NCBI RefSeq assembly: GCF_900109375.1
Contig: NZ_FOAB01000001.1
Span: 1 to 64,000 of the forward strand
Origin: Aquimarina amphilecti
Lineage (GTDB): Bacteria; Bacteroidota; Bacteroidia; Flavobacteriales; Flavobacteriaceae
DNA: 64,000 nucleotides
Direction of reading: 5' to 3'
Shown one piece after another: positions 25,200 to 36,571 of the stretch. Under the pieces are notes generated by a model. That model had not been told where the DNA came from, did no database searches, and saw only the letters and a program-made list of their open reading frames with translations. Position numbers and translations under genes: made by a program. Positions within the stretch are counted from its first letter, which is position 1; each line of letters starts with the position of its first letter.

Positions 25200-27755
25200 T
25201 TATGATTCTGTTGATTCTTCAGCTTTCTTTATTTTTATAGTTAATTCATTAGAGTCATCATCAAGATCCATAAATATACTATCACCTTCTTGTAGCTGAG
25301 CGCTAATAATCTCTTCGGCTAAAGCATCTTCTATATATTTCTGAATAGCTCTTTTCAATGGCCTTGCTCCATATTGTTTGTCAAACCCTTTTTCTGTAAT
25401 GTAGTCTTTTGCTTTCTCGCTTAGAGATAATTCATATCCAAGGCCTTTGATTCTTCCGTAAAGTTTTTCTAACTCTATATCAATAATCTTGTGGATGTCT
25501 TCACGCTCAAGCGCATTAAATACAATAACATCATCAACTCTGTTAAGGAATTCTGGAGCAAAAGCTTTTTTCAAAGCATTTTCGATGACACCTTTAGCAT
25601 AGCTATCAGATTGTGTCTTTTTTGCACTAGTTCCAAAACCAACACCTTGTCCAAAATCTTTAAGCTTACGTGCTCCTATATTAGAAGTCATAATGATGAT
25701 TGCATTTCTGAAATCAATTTTTCGACCAAGACTATCTGTTAGGTAACCATCATCTAATACCTGAAGCATCATATTGAATACATCCGGATGCGCTTTTTCA
25801 ATTTCATCTAATAGAATCACCGCGTATGGTTTTCTCCTTACTTTTTCTGTAAGTTGACCACCTTCTTCATAGCCTACATATCCTGGAGGCGCACCAATAA
25901 GTCTTGATACGGCAAATTTCTCCATGTATTCACTCATGTCAATACGAATAAGGGTGTCTTCGCTGTCAAAAAGCTCTCTGGCAAGAACCTTAGCTAGCTG
26001 AGTTTTTCCTACACCAGTTTGTCCAAGGAATATAAAAGATCCAATTGGTTTATTAGGGTCTTTAAGTCCGGCTCTATTACGTTGTATCGCTTTAACTACT
26101 TTAGAAACAGCTTCATCTTGGCCAATTACCTTACCCTTAATAAGATTTGGTAATTCTGCAAGTTTGTTGCTTTCCGTCTGAGCAATACGGTTTACCGGAA
26201 TTCCGGTCATCATGGAAACAACATCAGCTACACTCTCTTCATCAACAATTTCTTTATGTAGTTTAGAATCTTTTTCCCATTGTTCTTGAGCCTGAGCTAA
26301 TTCTTTTTCAAGATTCTTTTCATCATCTCTTAATTTAGCAGCTTCTTCGTATTTCTGTTTTTTTACAACACTGTTTTTGAGTTCGCGAACTTCTTCTAGC
26401 TTTTTCTCTAAATCTAGAATTTTTTTAGGAACATCGATATTTGTGATATGTACTCTAGATCCAGCTTCATCTAAAGCATCAATAGCTTTGTCTGGTAAGA
26501 AACGATCTGTCATATATCTATTTGTAAGTTTTACACATGCTTTAATAGCTTCATCAGTATAACTTACATTGTGGTGTTCTTCATATTTTTCCTTAATATT
26601 TTCAAGAATTTCTATGGTTTCCTCTATATTGGTAGGTTCTACTATTACTTTTTGGAAACGTCTTTCTAGTGCACCATCTTTTTCGATGTATTGTCTGTAC
26701 TCATCTAGTGTAGTTGCTCCAATACATTGTATTTCACCTCTAGCTAAGGCTGGTTTAAACATGTTAGATGCATCAAGACTTCCTGTAGCACCACCAGCTC
26801 CAACAATCGTATGAATCTCATCTATAAAAAGAATAATATCATCATTCTTTTCTAACTCATTCATAACAGCTTTCATTCGCTCTTCAAATTGCCCTCTATA
26901 TTTTGTTCCGGCTACTAAACTAGCTAGATCTAGGGTGACTACTCGTTTGTCGAATAAAATTCTAGACACTTTTCTTTTAACGATTCTTAAAGCTAAACCT
27001 TCTGCAATAGCAGATTTTCCAACCCCAGGTTCTCCAATTAGTAGAGGATTGTTCTTCTTTCTTCTACTTAAGATTTGCGATACACGCTCTATCTCTTTGG
27101 TTCTTCCTACAACTGGGTCTAATTTACCTTCTTCTGCCATAGCAGTTAAATCTCTTCCGAAATTATCTAATACAGGAGTTTTCGATTTTTTGTTTGTTTT
27201 TGCTCCTCCAGTTGGAGAGTTAAAAGGATTTTCCTTTGATGTGTCACCGGCCATATCATCATCATCAGAAAATGATTCAGCTTTCGGATTTTCTATATAT
27301 TCTTCTTCGTTAGCAATCATAAATTTAAATTGATCTTTAACATTATCATAGTCTACCTTTAGTTTATTTAAAAGTTTGGTAGTTGGGTCGTTTTCGTTTC
27401 GTAAAATACACAGCAACAGATGTGCTGTATTAATAGAGGAGCTCTGAAATAATTTCGCTTCCAAAAAAGTTGTTTTCAGGGCTCTTTCTGCTTGTCTAGT
27501 CAGGTGTAAATTCTTTTTTTCATTTGTCGCTACTGCTACATTAGGATTTGCTGGGCTAAGAATTTCAACTTTTCTTCTCAAATTTGTTAAATCAATATCT
27601 AACGCATCAAGTATACTAATTGCTTTTCCGCTTCCATCACGTAGTAGCCCTAACATAAGATGTTCTGTTCCAATAAAGTCGTGACCTAGTCTTAGTGCTT
27701 CTTCTTTACTGTATGCAATTACATCTTTGACTCTCGGTGAAAAATTATCATCCAT
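25200..27755 (-). CDS. clpC: ATP-dependent Clp protease ATP-binding subunit ClpC
   Basis: This Hsp100 unfoldase feeds proteins to ClpP. The order is: double Clp-N repeat (1-145), first AAA+ domain with GEPGVGKSA and [14 protein letters not shown], a coiled M-region with the UVR-like motif [19 protein letters not shown], a second AAA+ domain with [12 protein letters not shown] and [14 protein letters not shown], and the C-terminal D2-small domain. Length (851) and the UVR motif identify ClpC rather than ClpB or ClpA. It is single, with its own terminator, and divergent from gyrA. The tssH gene of the T6SS in this window is a distant paralog. Confidence 0.95.
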   Translation of the reverse strand: MDDNFSPRVKDVIAYSKEEALRLGHDFIGTEHLMLGLLRDGSGKAISILDALDIDLTNLRRKVEILSPANPNVAVATNEKKNLHLTRQAERALKTTFLEAKLFQSSSINTAHLLLCILRNENDPTTKLLNKLKVDYDNVKDQFKFMIANEEEYIENPKAESFSDDDDMAGDTSKENPFNSPTGGAKTNKKSKTPVLDNFGRDLTAMAEEGKLDPVVGRTKEIERVSQILSRRKKNNPLLIGEPGVGKSAIAEGLALRIVKRKVSRILFDKRVVTLDLASLVAGTKYRGQFEERMKAVMNELEKNDDIILFIDEIHTIVGAGGATGSLDASNMFKPALARGEIQCIGATTLDEYRQYIEKDGALERRFQKVIVEPTNIEETIEILENIKEKYEEHHNVSYTDEAIKACVKLTNRYMTDRFLPDKAIDALDEAGSRVHITNIDVPKKILDLEKKLEEVRELKNSVVKKQKYEEAAKLRDDEKNLEKELAQAQEQWEKDSKLHKEIVDEESVADVVSMMTGIPVNRIAQTESNKLAELPNLIKGKVIGQDEAVSKVVKAIQRNRAGLKDPNKPIGSFIFLGQTGVGKTQLAKVLARELFDSEDTLIRIDMSEYMEKFAVSRLIGAPPGYVGYEEGGQLTEKVRRKPYAVILLDEIEKAHPDVFNMMLQVLDDGYLTDSLGRKIDFRNAIIIMTSNIGARKLKDFGQGVGFGTSAKKTQSDSYAKGVIENALKKAFAPEFLNRVDDVIVFNALEREDIHKIIDIELEKLYGRIKGLGYELSLSEKAKDYITEKGFDKQYGARPLKRAIQKYIEDALAEEIISAQLQEGDSIFMDLDDDSNELTIKIKKAEESTES

Positions 27756-28143
27756 ATAATTAGTTTCTTTCTTTTTCTGTGTTTCTTTATTACTAAATAT
27801 AGTAATTTTTAAAATTAAACTGACAAAAACTATTCCTTTTAACCATCATTAACAGCAAAGCTGACATAATAGTTTATAATGTCATATTTTCAGTAAGCCT
27901 AAAATAGTATTGATATCTCTTACAATATTTAGTAATTACAATCCTGAGTATTTAGATTTTTGAGTAAATAGACAAAAAAAGCTTTAATAATCAAAATCTA
28001 TATTTATAGACTTATTAACTATATGGTGCGGTTAAGTTGTTAATAAATTACGTATATTAGGAAGTGTATTGCATGTTAAAACCGTCTTAATTTACTTAAA
28101 TTAGCGCGTTAAATAAAATCAATTTTAGAATAAAATAATTTTT
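27756..28143. other. Divergent promoter region of clpC and gyrA
   Basis: No gene is seen in 388 bases. The region is very AT-rich. On the minus strand TAGATTTTG (plus-strand CAAAATCTA near 27993) is one base longer than the -7 consensus, and on the plus strand TATATTAG follows TTG near 28037. Neither is a full match, so I do not fix either promoter. No CtsR or HrcA operator was recognised upstream of clpC. Confidence 0.4.
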
Positions 28144-30693
28144 ATGGCAGAAGGAGAAAAGCTAATACCTATCAATATAGAGGATGAAATGAAGTCTGCA
28201 TACATCGATTATTCGATGTCGGTGATTGTATCACGTGCACTTCCTGATGTTAGAGATGGTCTTAAACCAGTGCATAGGAGAGTTTTATATGGTATGTATG
28301 AGTTAGGCGTAAAAGCTAGTAGTGCTCATAAGAAATCAGCGAGAATTGTAGGAGAAGTACTTGGAAAATATCACCCGCATGGAGATACTTCCGTATATGA
28401 TACTATGGTGCGTATGGCTCAAGAATGGAGTTTACGTTATATGTTAGTAGATGGTCAGGGTAACTTTGGTTCTGTGGATGGAGATAGTCCAGCAGCAATG
28501 CGATATACAGAAGCAAGAATGCGTAAGATTTCGGAAGATATGCTTGCTGATATCGATAAAGATACTGTTGATCATACATATAACTTTGATGATACATTGC
28601 AGGAACCTACAGTTTTACCTAGTAGAGTTCCAGGTTTGTTGATTAACGGAGCTTCAGGTATTGCCGTTGGTATGGCTACCAATATGCCTCCACATAATCT
28701 TAGCGAAGTTGTAGATGGAACTATTGAATATATCAATAATAATGATATTGAAATAGATGAACTGATACAACATATAAAGGCTCCAGATTTTCCAACTGGT
28801 GGTATTATTTATGGATATGATGGTGTAAGGGAGGCTTTTAAAACTGGTCGAGGTAGGATTGTTATGCGTGCCAAAGCTAGTTTTGAAGAAGTGAATGGTA
28901 GAGAATGTATAATTGTATCCGAAATTCCTTATCAAGTCAATAAGGCGGATATGATTAAGAAGACTGCTGATCTTGTAAATGATAAAAAAATCGACGGTAT
29001 TTCTACTATTAGAGATGAATCAGATAGAAAAGGAATGCGTGTGGTTTATATTCTTAAAAGAGATGCCATACCTAATATAGTACTGAATCTTTTGTATAAG
29101 TATACTGCTTTACAATCTTCCTTTAGTGTTAATAATATAGCATTAGTTAAAGGAAGACCTCAGTTGCTTAATGTTAAAGAGATGATTCATCATTTTGTAG
29201 AGCATAGACACGAAGTTGTTGTGCGAAGAACAAAATATGAACTAAGAAAAGCAGAAGAAAGAGCACATATACTCGAGGGATTGATTATTGCTTCCGATAA
29301 TATTGATGAAGTAATTAAATTAATCAGAGCCTCTTCTAATGCCGAAGAAGCTAGAGAAAAACTTATCAAACGATTTAAACTCTCTGAGATACAGGCAAAA
29401 GCTATTGTCGAAATGCGTTTGCGTCAGCTAACAGGTCTGGAACAAGACAAGTTACGTGCAGAGTATGACGAGTTAATGAAAACTATTGAGGACCTTAAAG
29501 ATATTCTAGACAAGAAAGAACGTCGTATGGATATTATTAAGGAAGAACTTCTTGAGGTTAAAGAAAAATATGGAGATGCTCGTCGTTCCCAAATAGAATA
29601 CGCGGGTGGTGATCTTAGTATTGAAGATATGATTCCTAATGAGAAAGTTGTAATTACTATTTCTCATGCAGGTTATATAAAAAGAACTTCTTTAACGGAA
29701 TATAAAAAACAGAATAGAGGAGGAGTTGGTCAGAAAGGAAGTACTACTCGTAATGAAGATTTCTTAGAACATCTATTTGTTGGTACCAATCATCAATACA
29801 TGTTATTTTTCACTCAAAAGGGGAAATGTTTCTGGATGAGAGTATATGAAATACCTGAAGGTAGTAAAACTTCCAAAGGTAGAGCTATACAGAATCTTAT
29901 TAACATCGAGAATGATGATAAGGTAAAAGCATTTATTTGTACTCAAGACTTAAAAGATGAGGAATATATTAATTCTCATTATGTAATAATGGCAACGAAA
30001 AAGGGTCAAGTAAAAAAGACTTCTTTAGAACAATATTCTAGACCACGTACAAATGGTATTAATGCTATTACTATCAAGGATAATGATGAATTATTAGAAG
30101 CGAAACTTACGGATGGTAAAAGTCAAGTTATGTTGGCGGTTAAATCTGGAAAAGCAATTCGCTTTGAAGAAGAAAAAACGAGACCAATGGGTCGAGGTGC
30201 ATCTGGAGTAAGAGGAATACGCTTAGCAGATGATAAAGATGAAGTAATAGGAATGGTTGCCGTAAATGATATGGAAAGTAATATTTTGGTGGTTTCCGAA
30301 AATGGATACGGAAAACGTTCTAAACTAGAAGATTACAGAATAACCAATAGAGGTGGTAAAGGAGTAAAAACAATATCAGTTACTGATAAGACAGGAGGAT
30401 TAGTTGCTATTAAAAATGTTACTGACTCTGATGATCTTATGATTATAAATAAATCTGGTATTGCAATACGACTTTCAGTAGAAGACCTTAGAGTTATGGG
30501 ACGTGCTACGCAAGGAGTTCGTTTAATAAACTTGAAAGGAAAAGATTCCATAGCCGCTGTAGCTAAAGTTATGCACGAGGAAGACGATGTTGAAGATATT
30601 GACGAGAATATTGAAGAAATTGACATATCTTTGCAAAATGATGGTGACGCTAACGATGGCACAACTATTGATGAAACAAAAGAAGAAGAATAA
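28144..30693 (+). CDS. gyrA: DNA gyrase subunit A
   Basis: GyrA cuts and rejoins DNA in gyrase to add negative supercoils. The N-terminal breakage-reunion domain contains the catalytic Tyr121 ([10 protein letters not shown]). The quinolone region reads [17 protein letters not shown], with Thr82 at the E. coli Ser83 position and Asp86 at Asp87, the usual flavobacterial form. The C-terminal six-bladed domain (about 500-810) has the GyrA box as [10 protein letters not shown]. The acidic tail is lineage-specific. The length of 849 residues is normal. The TPR gene follows 25 bases later without a terminator. Confidence 0.96.
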   Translation: MAEGEKLIPINIEDEMKSAYIDYSMSVIVSRALPDVRDGLKPVHRRVLYGMYELGVKASSAHKKSARIVGEVLGKYHPHGDTSVYDTMVRMAQEWSLRYMLVDGQGNFGSVDGDSPAAMRYTEARMRKISEDMLADIDKDTVDHTYNFDDTLQEPTVLPSRVPGLLINGASGIAVGMATNMPPHNLSEVVDGTIEYINNNDIEIDELIQHIKAPDFPTGGIIYGYDGVREAFKTGRGRIVMRAKASFEEVNGRECIIVSEIPYQVNKADMIKKTADLVNDKKIDGISTIRDESDRKGMRVVYILKRDAIPNIVLNLLYKYTALQSSFSVNNIALVKGRPQLLNVKEMIHHFVEHRHEVVVRRTKYELRKAEERAHILEGLIIASDNIDEVIKLIRASSNAEEAREKLIKRFKLSEIQAKAIVEMRLRQLTGLEQDKLRAEYDELMKTIEDLKDILDKKERRMDIIKEELLEVKEKYGDARRSQIEYAGGDLSIEDMIPNEKVVITISHAGYIKRTSLTEYKKQNRGGVGQKGSTTRNEDFLEHLFVGTNHQYMLFFTQKGKCFWMRVYEIPEGSKTSKGRAIQNLINIENDDKVKAFICTQDLKDEEYINSHYVIMATKKGQVKKTSLEQYSRPRTNGINAITIKDNDELLEAKLTDGKSQVMLAVKSGKAIRFEEEKTRPMGRGASGVRGIRLADDKDEVIGMVAVNDMESNILVVSENGYGKRSKLEDYRITNRGGKGVKTISVTDKTGGLVAIKNVTDSDDLMIINKSGIAIRLSVEDLRVMGRATQGVRLINLKGKDSIAAVAKVMHEEDDVEDIDENIEEIDISLQNDGDANDGTTIDETKEEE

Positions 30694-30718
30694 AAAGAAT
30701 CCCGTAAAAACACAAGTA

Positions 30719-31993
30719 ATGAGAACTAAATTTGTCATAGCATTTTTCTTAGCGATAAGTGCTGTTGGATTTTCACAAAAGAAAGCTCTGAATGCAGCTA
30801 AAAAAGCATTGAAATCTGGAGATATAGAGGTTGCTAATGATGCGCTAAAAGCAGCTGAAGGTCAATTAGAAGCTGCAGATGATAAGCAAAAAGCACAATA
30901 TTATTTCCTAAAAGGACAAGTTGCTTCGGCATCCTCAGATAAGTCTTTGGATAAAATAGAGCAGGCAGCTAATTCTTACACGAAAGTGTTAGAAATTGAA
31001 GAAGCTTCAGGTAGTAAAAAATATACTAATCAAGCTAATACAGGAATACAAGCATTACGTCAATCACTAGTAGAGCAAGCAGTAGCGGATCAGAAAGCAG
31101 GAAATAATAAAGAAGCTGCTGATAAGTTATATTTAGGATATAAAACAAAAAAGAGTGATACTTCTTACTTATATTTTGCAGCTTCTAATGCTGTAAATGG
31201 AAAAGATTACGATAGAGCTTTAAAGTATTATAATGAATTAATTGATCTTGGTTATAAAGGAATTGAAGAACGTTTTACAGCTACTAATAAGGAAACTGGA
31301 GAAGTAGAACCATTTGATTCAAAAGAATTAAGAGATTTTTCTATAAAAGGAGGAACGCATATTAAGCCAGAAGCTTCCAAGACTAAATCAAGACAAGCTG
31401 AGATTACTAAAAATATAGCTCTTATTTATATTACTCAAGGTAAAGATGAAGAAGCGATTAAAGCGATGGAAGCTGCTAAGCTTCAGAACCCTAACGATCC
31501 TGCTTTAATGCAAGAAGAAGCTAATATGTTTTACAAATTAGGGAATCTTGAAAAGTATCAAGAATTAATGCAAGCAATAGTTGCGAATGATCCTGAAAAC
31601 CCTAATTTATTGTATAACTTAGGAGTAAGTGCATCACGTCTTGGAGATAATGAGCAAGCAATCAAGTACTATCAAAAAGCTTTAGAGATCAAGCCTGATT
31701 ATTCTTCTGCGCAAATAAATATTGCCGCTATTATTTTAAGTGGAGAAACAGCTCTTAATGAAGAAATGAATAGTCTAGGAGGATCAAGTGCTGATTATAA
31801 AAGATTTGACGTTCTTAAAAAGCAAAAGCAAGATTTATATAGAGAAGCTGTTCCTTATTTAGAAGGAGCTTTACAATCAAAGCCTGATAATGTAGAAGCT
31901 GTTCGTACGCTAATGCAGATCTTCTATCAATTAGATGATCCTAAAGCTGACGATATGAAAAATAAATTGAAAGCTTTAGAAGGAGGAAACTAA
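30719..31993 (+). CDS. Secreted TPR protein
   Basis: The 424-residue protein has a signal peptide (MRTKFVIAFFLAISAVGFSQ) and then TPR repeats across almost the whole length; the clearest is NPNLLYNLGVSASRLGDNEQ followed by AIKYYQKALEIKP. It should be a periplasmic scaffold. The start at 30719 is chosen because it begins the signal peptide; the frame is open back into gyrA. Its position behind gyrA is common in flavobacteria, though a functional link is not known. It ends at a strong terminator. Confidence 0.8.
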   Translation: MRTKFVIAFFLAISAVGFSQKKALNAAKKALKSGDIEVANDALKAAEGQLEAADDKQKAQYYFLKGQVASASSDKSLDKIEQAANSYTKVLEIEEASGSKKYTNQANTGIQALRQSLVEQAVADQKAGNNKEAADKLYLGYKTKKSDTSYLYFAASNAVNGKDYDRALKYYNELIDLGYKGIEERFTATNKETGEVEPFDSKELRDFSIKGGTHIKPEASKTKSRQAEITKNIALIYITQGKDEEAIKAMEAAKLQNPNDPALMQEEANMFYKLGNLEKYQELMQAIVANDPENPNLLYNLGVSASRLGDNEQAIKYYQKALEIKPDYSSAQINIAAIILSGETALNEEMNSLGGSSADYKRFDVLKKQKQDLYREAVPYLEGALQSKPDNVEAVRTLMQIFYQLDDPKADDMKNKLKALEGGN

Positions 31994-32011
31994 TTCTTTT
32001 AAAAGTTTAAT

Positions 32012-32050
32012 AAAAAAGAGCGAATCAACATTTTGATTCGCTCTTTTTTT
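32012..32050. terminator. Terminator after the TPR gene
   Basis: Eleven-base arms (32018-32028 with 32033-32043) are flanked by A bases on the left and T bases on the right. The hairpin can serve the TPR gene and the converging gene that ends at 32070. Confidence 0.85.
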
Positions 32051-32069
32051 ATTAAACAATATGTATTGT

Positions 32070-32483
32070 TTAATAAGTAGTCATGGATGGTTTCTCTAAT
32101 AGTTGAATATTACTTTGTAGACGTTCTCGTACAATATTCATCATTCTCTTGTTTAATGCTGAGGAGTTTTCAATGTATATCAAATACTCATCTACTGTAA
32201 ATTGGCCAATGATCATTCCTTTTAGGCTGTTTCTAAACTTCATGTCCTTTTGTACAGCATTTTCAATAAACAGTAAACGTTTTTCTACAGAAAGCTCATA
32301 AAAAGTGTTTTTCCTTTTTTTGATATAATTTCTAAACACTTCGACTAACAATCCATTTTGTAATTTAATAATAGGTCTGATTGTTTTGTTTTGAAACTGT
32401 TCATCATTTGACATGTTTTCAGAAACTCTTGCATTTAAAATTTGTGGGCGTATAGCCAATAAATTTGATTCCCTGTTTTCCAT
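32070..32483 (-). CDS. Conserved flavobacterial protein of unknown function
   Basis: The 137-residue protein is soluble and helical, without signal peptide. Visible blocks are IRPQILNARVSENMS, NKTIRPIIKLQNGLLVEVF, ENAVQKDMKFRNSLKGMIIGQFT and a C-terminal ENSSALNKRMMNIVRERLQ. I recall relatives in many flavobacteria, sometimes labelled glyoxalase, but no glyoxalase metal site can be seen, so I do not use that name. It is transcribed alone. Confidence 0.65.
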   Translation of the reverse strand: MENRESNLLAIRPQILNARVSENMSNDEQFQNKTIRPIIKLQNGLLVEVFRNYIKKRKNTFYELSVEKRLLFIENAVQKDMKFRNSLKGMIIGQFTVDEYLIYIENSSALNKRMMNIVRERLQSNIQLLEKPSMTTY

Positions 32484-32595
32484 AATAAAGAGTGTTTACT
32501 AAAAATACAGAATTGTTTCATCCAAATTTCAGTATGGTTACCAGAGTTTTAAACCAGTTATGAACATTTTCTAATTTTAAGTTGTATGAAAGAAA

Positions 32596-32627
32596 TAAGG
32601 CTTCCAATCTGGAAGCCTTATTTTTTT
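32596..32627. terminator. Terminator after the beta-propeller gene
   Basis: Eleven-base arms (TAAGGCTTCCA at 32596-32606, its complement at 32610-32620) form a compact hairpin followed by seven T on the plus strand; the minus strand reads TTATTTCTTTC after it. It lies just after the stop of the minus-strand gene ending at 32634. Confidence 0.7.
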
Positions 32628-32633
32628 AACTAT

Positions 32634-35600
32634 TTACTTTTTTAAGAATTCTTCTTTTGGTTTAATATCTATAGGTGTAATTTCATTTTTCTCTAGATAT
32701 TTAACAAGCTTAGAAATTCTCTTGTCTTTTATTTTTTGAAAATCTACTGTAGCTTTTTTTAATTTTTCATTCAATACTTTTTGGTTATTTAATTGAGCAT
32801 TCGATGGTTTTTCAAAATTATTTGTAACCGCATTGTATAGATTAGAAATTTTTTCTCTTAATTCAGGTTCAGCTTCCTGGACATAGTTGTCTCCTGTAGT
32901 AATAACCAAAGACTCCTTTAGTTCAGTTAGTTCTTTGATAACAGGAGTTGCTATTTTCGAAGATTTTTCTTCAATTGATTTAGCTTTTTTTACAGTTTGA
33001 TCAATTTCGTGTACTAAATAAGCTAAATCTTCTATCATTACGTAAAGCTCTTTAGAAGTTTTACGTTGTAACTTTCTTTCAGCTTCAGTTACTTCAGAAT
33101 TTTTGTCCTGCTCAACCTCTATGTTATGTTCATAGGTGTTTTTTCCTTTAGTGACTACAACTTTGTATTTGCCAGCAGCAACTCTCGGGGCAGCACCTAT
33201 AGAAAATGTTTTACCAGATGCAGATTTAGGAGAGATACTTCTATAGTTCCATCGAACAATATTAATTCCTTTGGCTTTTCCTGGTGGTAAATCGGTTATT
33301 TTATTTCCATTCAAATCTTGAATTTCCATACTCATTTTACCAAAAGTATGTCTCTTTTTTAGGTAATACATTATTTTCAGATTGCTACTCGGATTTTGAC
33401 CTATAAACTGAGTTTCCGTGCTTCCGCCACCAAATCCGTTGTCCTCTTTTATGATTCCTGGTTTTGTGTTAAAAAAATGTACATTTTTAGCTAACACTTC
33501 TTGATTGATTTGTCTTAGAGAAGAAATATCATCCAATATTATTACACCTCTTCCATGAGTTCCTAAGACAAGGTCATTAGTTTTTTTGTGTAAATCTATA
33601 AAATGTACTGCTGTTGCTGGCATGTTATTTGTAAAACGAGACCAGTTTTTACCTCCATTAATGGTTACAAATAGCCCAAACTCTGTTCCTAGAAATAATA
33701 AATCTTCTTGTTCGTAGTCTTCCTGTATGTTTCTGGCAAAACCAAGAATATCACTTGTTGCTATAGATTTCCAGTTTTTTCCGTAATCTGATGTTTTATA
33801 TACATAAGTATTCATATCTCCAGCAGTGTGTCCATCAAAAACAGCATACGCAGTACCTGCGTTATGAACACTTGCTTCTATGTGATATACCCAAGTGTTG
33901 GCTGGTAGACCAGAAATATTACTAACAGTATTGGTCCAGTTTTTTCCTCCATCTGTGGTAACTTGTACATTTCCGTCATCAGTCCCTACCCAAATGACAT
34001 TTTGGTTTACAGGCGATTCTGCAATAGTAAAAATAGTTGTATGTGTTTCTGCTCCAGACTTGTCTTTAGAAAGACCTCCTGATTCCTTGTCTTGTTTAAG
34101 AGGATCATTCGTTGTAAGGTCTGGTGAAATTTTTATCCAGTTGTCACCCATATCTTCAGATTTATGAAGATATTGACTACCCATATAAAAGCGATCCGGT
34201 TTGTGAGCACTAATTGCCATTGGTGCGTTCCAATTAAAACGAAGTTCTTCATCACCATCAGGTATAGGCTCGACATTTTTAGTAGTATTTTTGTCAGTAT
34301 TTATTCGCCATACATTTTGAGCTCCTTGCATTTCAGAATAAATAATAGGTTTTGTAGGATGTTTTAGTACTCTAAAACCATCTCCATAACCTATTCTATT
34401 CCAGTCTCTAGCTTCGACTCCTCCTGGAGAAGAAGATGGACCATACCAAGAACCGTTGTCTTGTAATCCACCATATATGTTATAAGGTTCTGCGTTATCT
34501 AGACTAATCTGATAAAATTGTGATACGGGAAGATTTTCTACTATTTCCATAGTAGCACCACCATCCCAACTTCTATATACTCCACCATCTGTTCCTGCAT
34601 ACATTCTGTCACTATCATTAATGTCAAAAAGTATATCGTGAATATCAGCGTGCATGTTTCCAAGGTTTTTGAAAGTTTTTCCACCATCTTTAGAAATAGC
34701 TCCAAGAAAACCTCCTTTTACAATAGTTTCAGGGTTTTTAGGATCAACAACCAATCTAGAAAAGTAGAATGGTCTTACTACTAATTCAAAATCGTTATTT
34801 AATTGTTTCCAATTTTTTCCTGAATCATCAGACCTATATAATCCTTTGCTTTTATCATCTTCACTTTCGATCGCTGCATATAATATTTTTGGATTTGATG
34901 GTGCGATTGCAATACCAATTCTTCCTAAGTTTCCTTCAGGAAAGCCAGAGTGAATTTTATTCCAACTTTTTCCTGCATCTATAGATTTATAAAGTGCACT
35001 GTTAGCACCACCAGAATTAAAAGACCATCCAGTTCTTCTATGCTCCCACATAGAAGCATAAAGTATGTTAGAATCATTTGGATCCATTAAAAGATCAGAA
35101 ATACCCGTTGACGTGTTTGTGTAGAGGATTTTTTCCCAATTTTCACCACCATCTGTGGTTTTGTAAACACCACGTACATCACTGTCACCCCATAGAGCTC
35201 CGAGTACTCCAATATAAACTTCTTTGGAATTTTTTGGGTTTATAACAATGCTACTGATACGCTCAGATTTTTCAAAACCTATTTTTTTCCAGCTGTCACC
35301 TCCATTGGTTGTCTTATAAAGCCCATCTCCAATAGAAACACTATTTCTTGTCCATATTTCTCCTGTTCCTACCCATATTGTTTTGTCAGGATCGTTAGGG
35401 TCGACAGCTACAGCTCCAATAGATTGAGCATGTTCGTCAAAAATTGGGTTAAATGTTGCACCTCCATTTGATGTTCTCCATACTCCACCACCAGCTGTAC
35501 CTGCATAAATTATTCTTGCATTGGTTGGGTGTGCTTCTAGATCAATAATTCGACCACTCATTAATGCAGGGCCTATATGACGTGCTTTTATATCGCCAAA

Positions 35601-35690
35601 AAGTTCCTTTCCATTTAATGAGATTTCTTGTGCTGTAGTACTCATGTTTATACATAATAAACAGCATAAGATTTTAATGTAATGTTGCAT
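32634..35690 (-). CDS. Secreted sortilin-like (VPS10/BNR) beta-propeller protein
   Basis: A signal peptide (MQHYIKILCCLLCINMSTTAQ) begins 11 codons inside the open frame and decides the start. The body has many BNR/Asp-box turns of the form S-x-D-x-G-x-x-W, for example KTTNGGDSWKKIG, KTTDGGENWEKI, RSDDSGKNWKQL and TVNGGKNWS-like copies, giving one or two large beta-propellers (to about residue 730). A C-terminal part (about 740-1018) has a beta domain and a helical region. Such proteins are often annotated as glycosyl hydrolases, but no catalytic residues for that can be assigned, so I call it a propeller only. Confidence 0.8.
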   Translation of the reverse strand: MQHYIKILCCLLCINMSTTAQEISLNGKELFGDIKARHIGPALMSGRIIDLEAHPTNARIIYAGTAGGGVWRTSNGGATFNPIFDEHAQSIGAVAVDPNDPDKTIWVGTGEIWTRNSVSIGDGLYKTTNGGDSWKKIGFEKSERISSIVINPKNSKEVYIGVLGALWGDSDVRGVYKTTDGGENWEKILYTNTSTGISDLLMDPNDSNILYASMWEHRRTGWSFNSGGANSALYKSIDAGKSWNKIHSGFPEGNLGRIGIAIAPSNPKILYAAIESEDDKSKGLYRSDDSGKNWKQLNNDFELVVRPFYFSRLVVDPKNPETIVKGGFLGAISKDGGKTFKNLGNMHADIHDILFDINDSDRMYAGTDGGVYRSWDGGATMEIVENLPVSQFYQISLDNAEPYNIYGGLQDNGSWYGPSSSPGGVEARDWNRIGYGDGFRVLKHPTKPIIYSEMQGAQNVWRINTDKNTTKNVEPIPDGDEELRFNWNAPMAISAHKPDRFYMGSQYLHKSEDMGDNWIKISPDLTTNDPLKQDKESGGLSKDKSGAETHTTIFTIAESPVNQNVIWVGTDDGNVQVTTDGGKNWTNTVSNISGLPANTWVYHIEASVHNAGTAYAVFDGHTAGDMNTYVYKTSDYGKNWKSIATSDILGFARNIQEDYEQEDLLFLGTEFGLFVTINGGKNWSRFTNNMPATAVHFIDLHKKTNDLVLGTHGRGVIILDDISSLRQINQEVLAKNVHFFNTKPGIIKEDNGFGGGSTETQFIGQNPSSNLKIMYYLKKRHTFGKMSMEIQDLNGNKITDLPPGKAKGINIVRWNYRSISPKSASGKTFSIGAAPRVAAGKYKVVVTKGKNTYEHNIEVEQDKNSEVTEAERKLQRKTSKELYVMIEDLAYLVHEIDQTVKKAKSIEEKSSKIATPVIKELTELKESLVITTGDNYVQEAEPELREKISNLYNAVTNNFEKPSNAQLNNQKVLNEKLKKATVDFQKIKDKRISKLVKYLEKNEITPIDIKPKEEFLKK

Positions 35691-35712
35691 AATAGTTATT
35701 TGTGTGATTAAA

Positions 35713-35745
35713 AAAAGCCTCAAACTTTTATGAGGCTTTTTTTAT
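35713..35745. terminator. Terminator after the LolA-like gene
   Basis: Ten-base arms (35713-35722 with 35731-35740) with A bases to the left and T bases to the right. It ends the minus-strand gene that stops at 35759 and separates it from the propeller gene. Confidence 0.8.
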
Positions 35746-35758
35746 AATAATATGTTTC

Positions 35759-36481
35759 TTATTTCTCCGCTGGAAAAGCAAATAGACCAGCTTCTATTTC
35801 TGGATTTAATACAATTTCTTTTATCTCAATAGGTTGTGGACCTTGCGACATAGAGAAAGGAAAGTAAAGGCCATCTACTTCTTGATAATCACTCATAGTG
35901 ATTGAAGTTTTATTGTCTCCTTGAGTTGTTTCAATCAGAATAGGCACATAATTTTCAGTTTCGAAGTAGTAGTAACTAATACTTGGAGATTCTACTCCAT
36001 TTACAGATACAGGTTCCATAGTTAACTGTACTTTGAAAGTTTCAGCACCTTCTTTAGTTTCTTTTCCTAAGTATTCTACAGTGTATCCTTTTTCTTTGTA
36101 ATCTATAAAAGGATTAGGGAAATCATTAGAAGATAATTTCATATTATCCGTAGTTTCCTTGTCACTCTTTTCTGCCTTCATGGTCATAAAGTTTGTTGAC
36201 CACATTGTTTCGCCGTCAAAAGCAAACTGAGTCATTGTTTTACCTTGTAATTCAATTACTACGGCTTGCTCACCCTTATTTCCAGAATATATAGTTACAG
36301 GTATCACCATTCCTCCTTGGTTTACTTGTGCTACCATTTTAGTTCCAGTAAGTTTTTTCCAGTTTTCTTTACCTCCTGTATTTTCAAGATATGTATCTAT
36401 AATTTCATCAGCAGTTTGCGCTTGCGTAGGAGCGATAATTGCTATTATTAATGCTACAATTAGTGATTTTAAAATATTCAT
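35759..36481 (-). CDS. LolA-like outer-membrane lipoprotein-sorting family protein
   Basis: A signal peptide ends after PTQAQ (residue 22). The mature part starts with TADEIIDTYLENTGGKENWKKLTG and goes on with strands typical of the LolA/LolB-like half-barrel (KMVAQVNQGGMVIPVTIY, DGETMWSTN, YFETENYVPILIE). It is a periplasmic carrier-type fold that could hold a lipid or lipoprotein; the cargo is unknown. Relatives are often found singly in flavobacteria, not as the essential LolA. It is a single gene with its own terminator. Confidence 0.75.
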   Translation of the reverse strand: MNILKSLIVALIIAIIAPTQAQTADEIIDTYLENTGGKENWKKLTGTKMVAQVNQGGMVIPVTIYSGNKGEQAVVIELQGKTMTQFAFDGETMWSTNFMTMKAEKSDKETTDNMKLSSNDFPNPFIDYKEKGYTVEYLGKETKEGAETFKVQLTMEPVSVNGVESPSISYYYFETENYVPILIETTQGDNKTSITMSDYQEVDGLYFPFSMSQGPQPIEIKEIVLNPEIEAGLFAFPAEK

Positions 36482-36571
36482 CGTTAAATTTTTATTGTTG
36501 TTACTGTAAAGTTAGTCATTCGAATCCTATTTTTGTTACACTATTTATAGTGAAAATTTTAAATAAATATT

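Noticed and set aside
25200..27755. clpC as a second T6SS ATPase
   Set aside because: It has the UVR motif and Clp-N repeat of ClpC, stands alone next to gyrA and is far from the T6SS genes.
32070..32483. Glyoxalase call for the small conserved protein
   Set aside because: It is helical and lacks the His/Glu metal site and the paired beta-alpha units of glyoxalase.
32634..35690. Glycosyl hydrolase call for the beta-propeller protein
   Set aside because: Asp-box repeats show a propeller fold but no sialidase or other catalytic residues could be placed.
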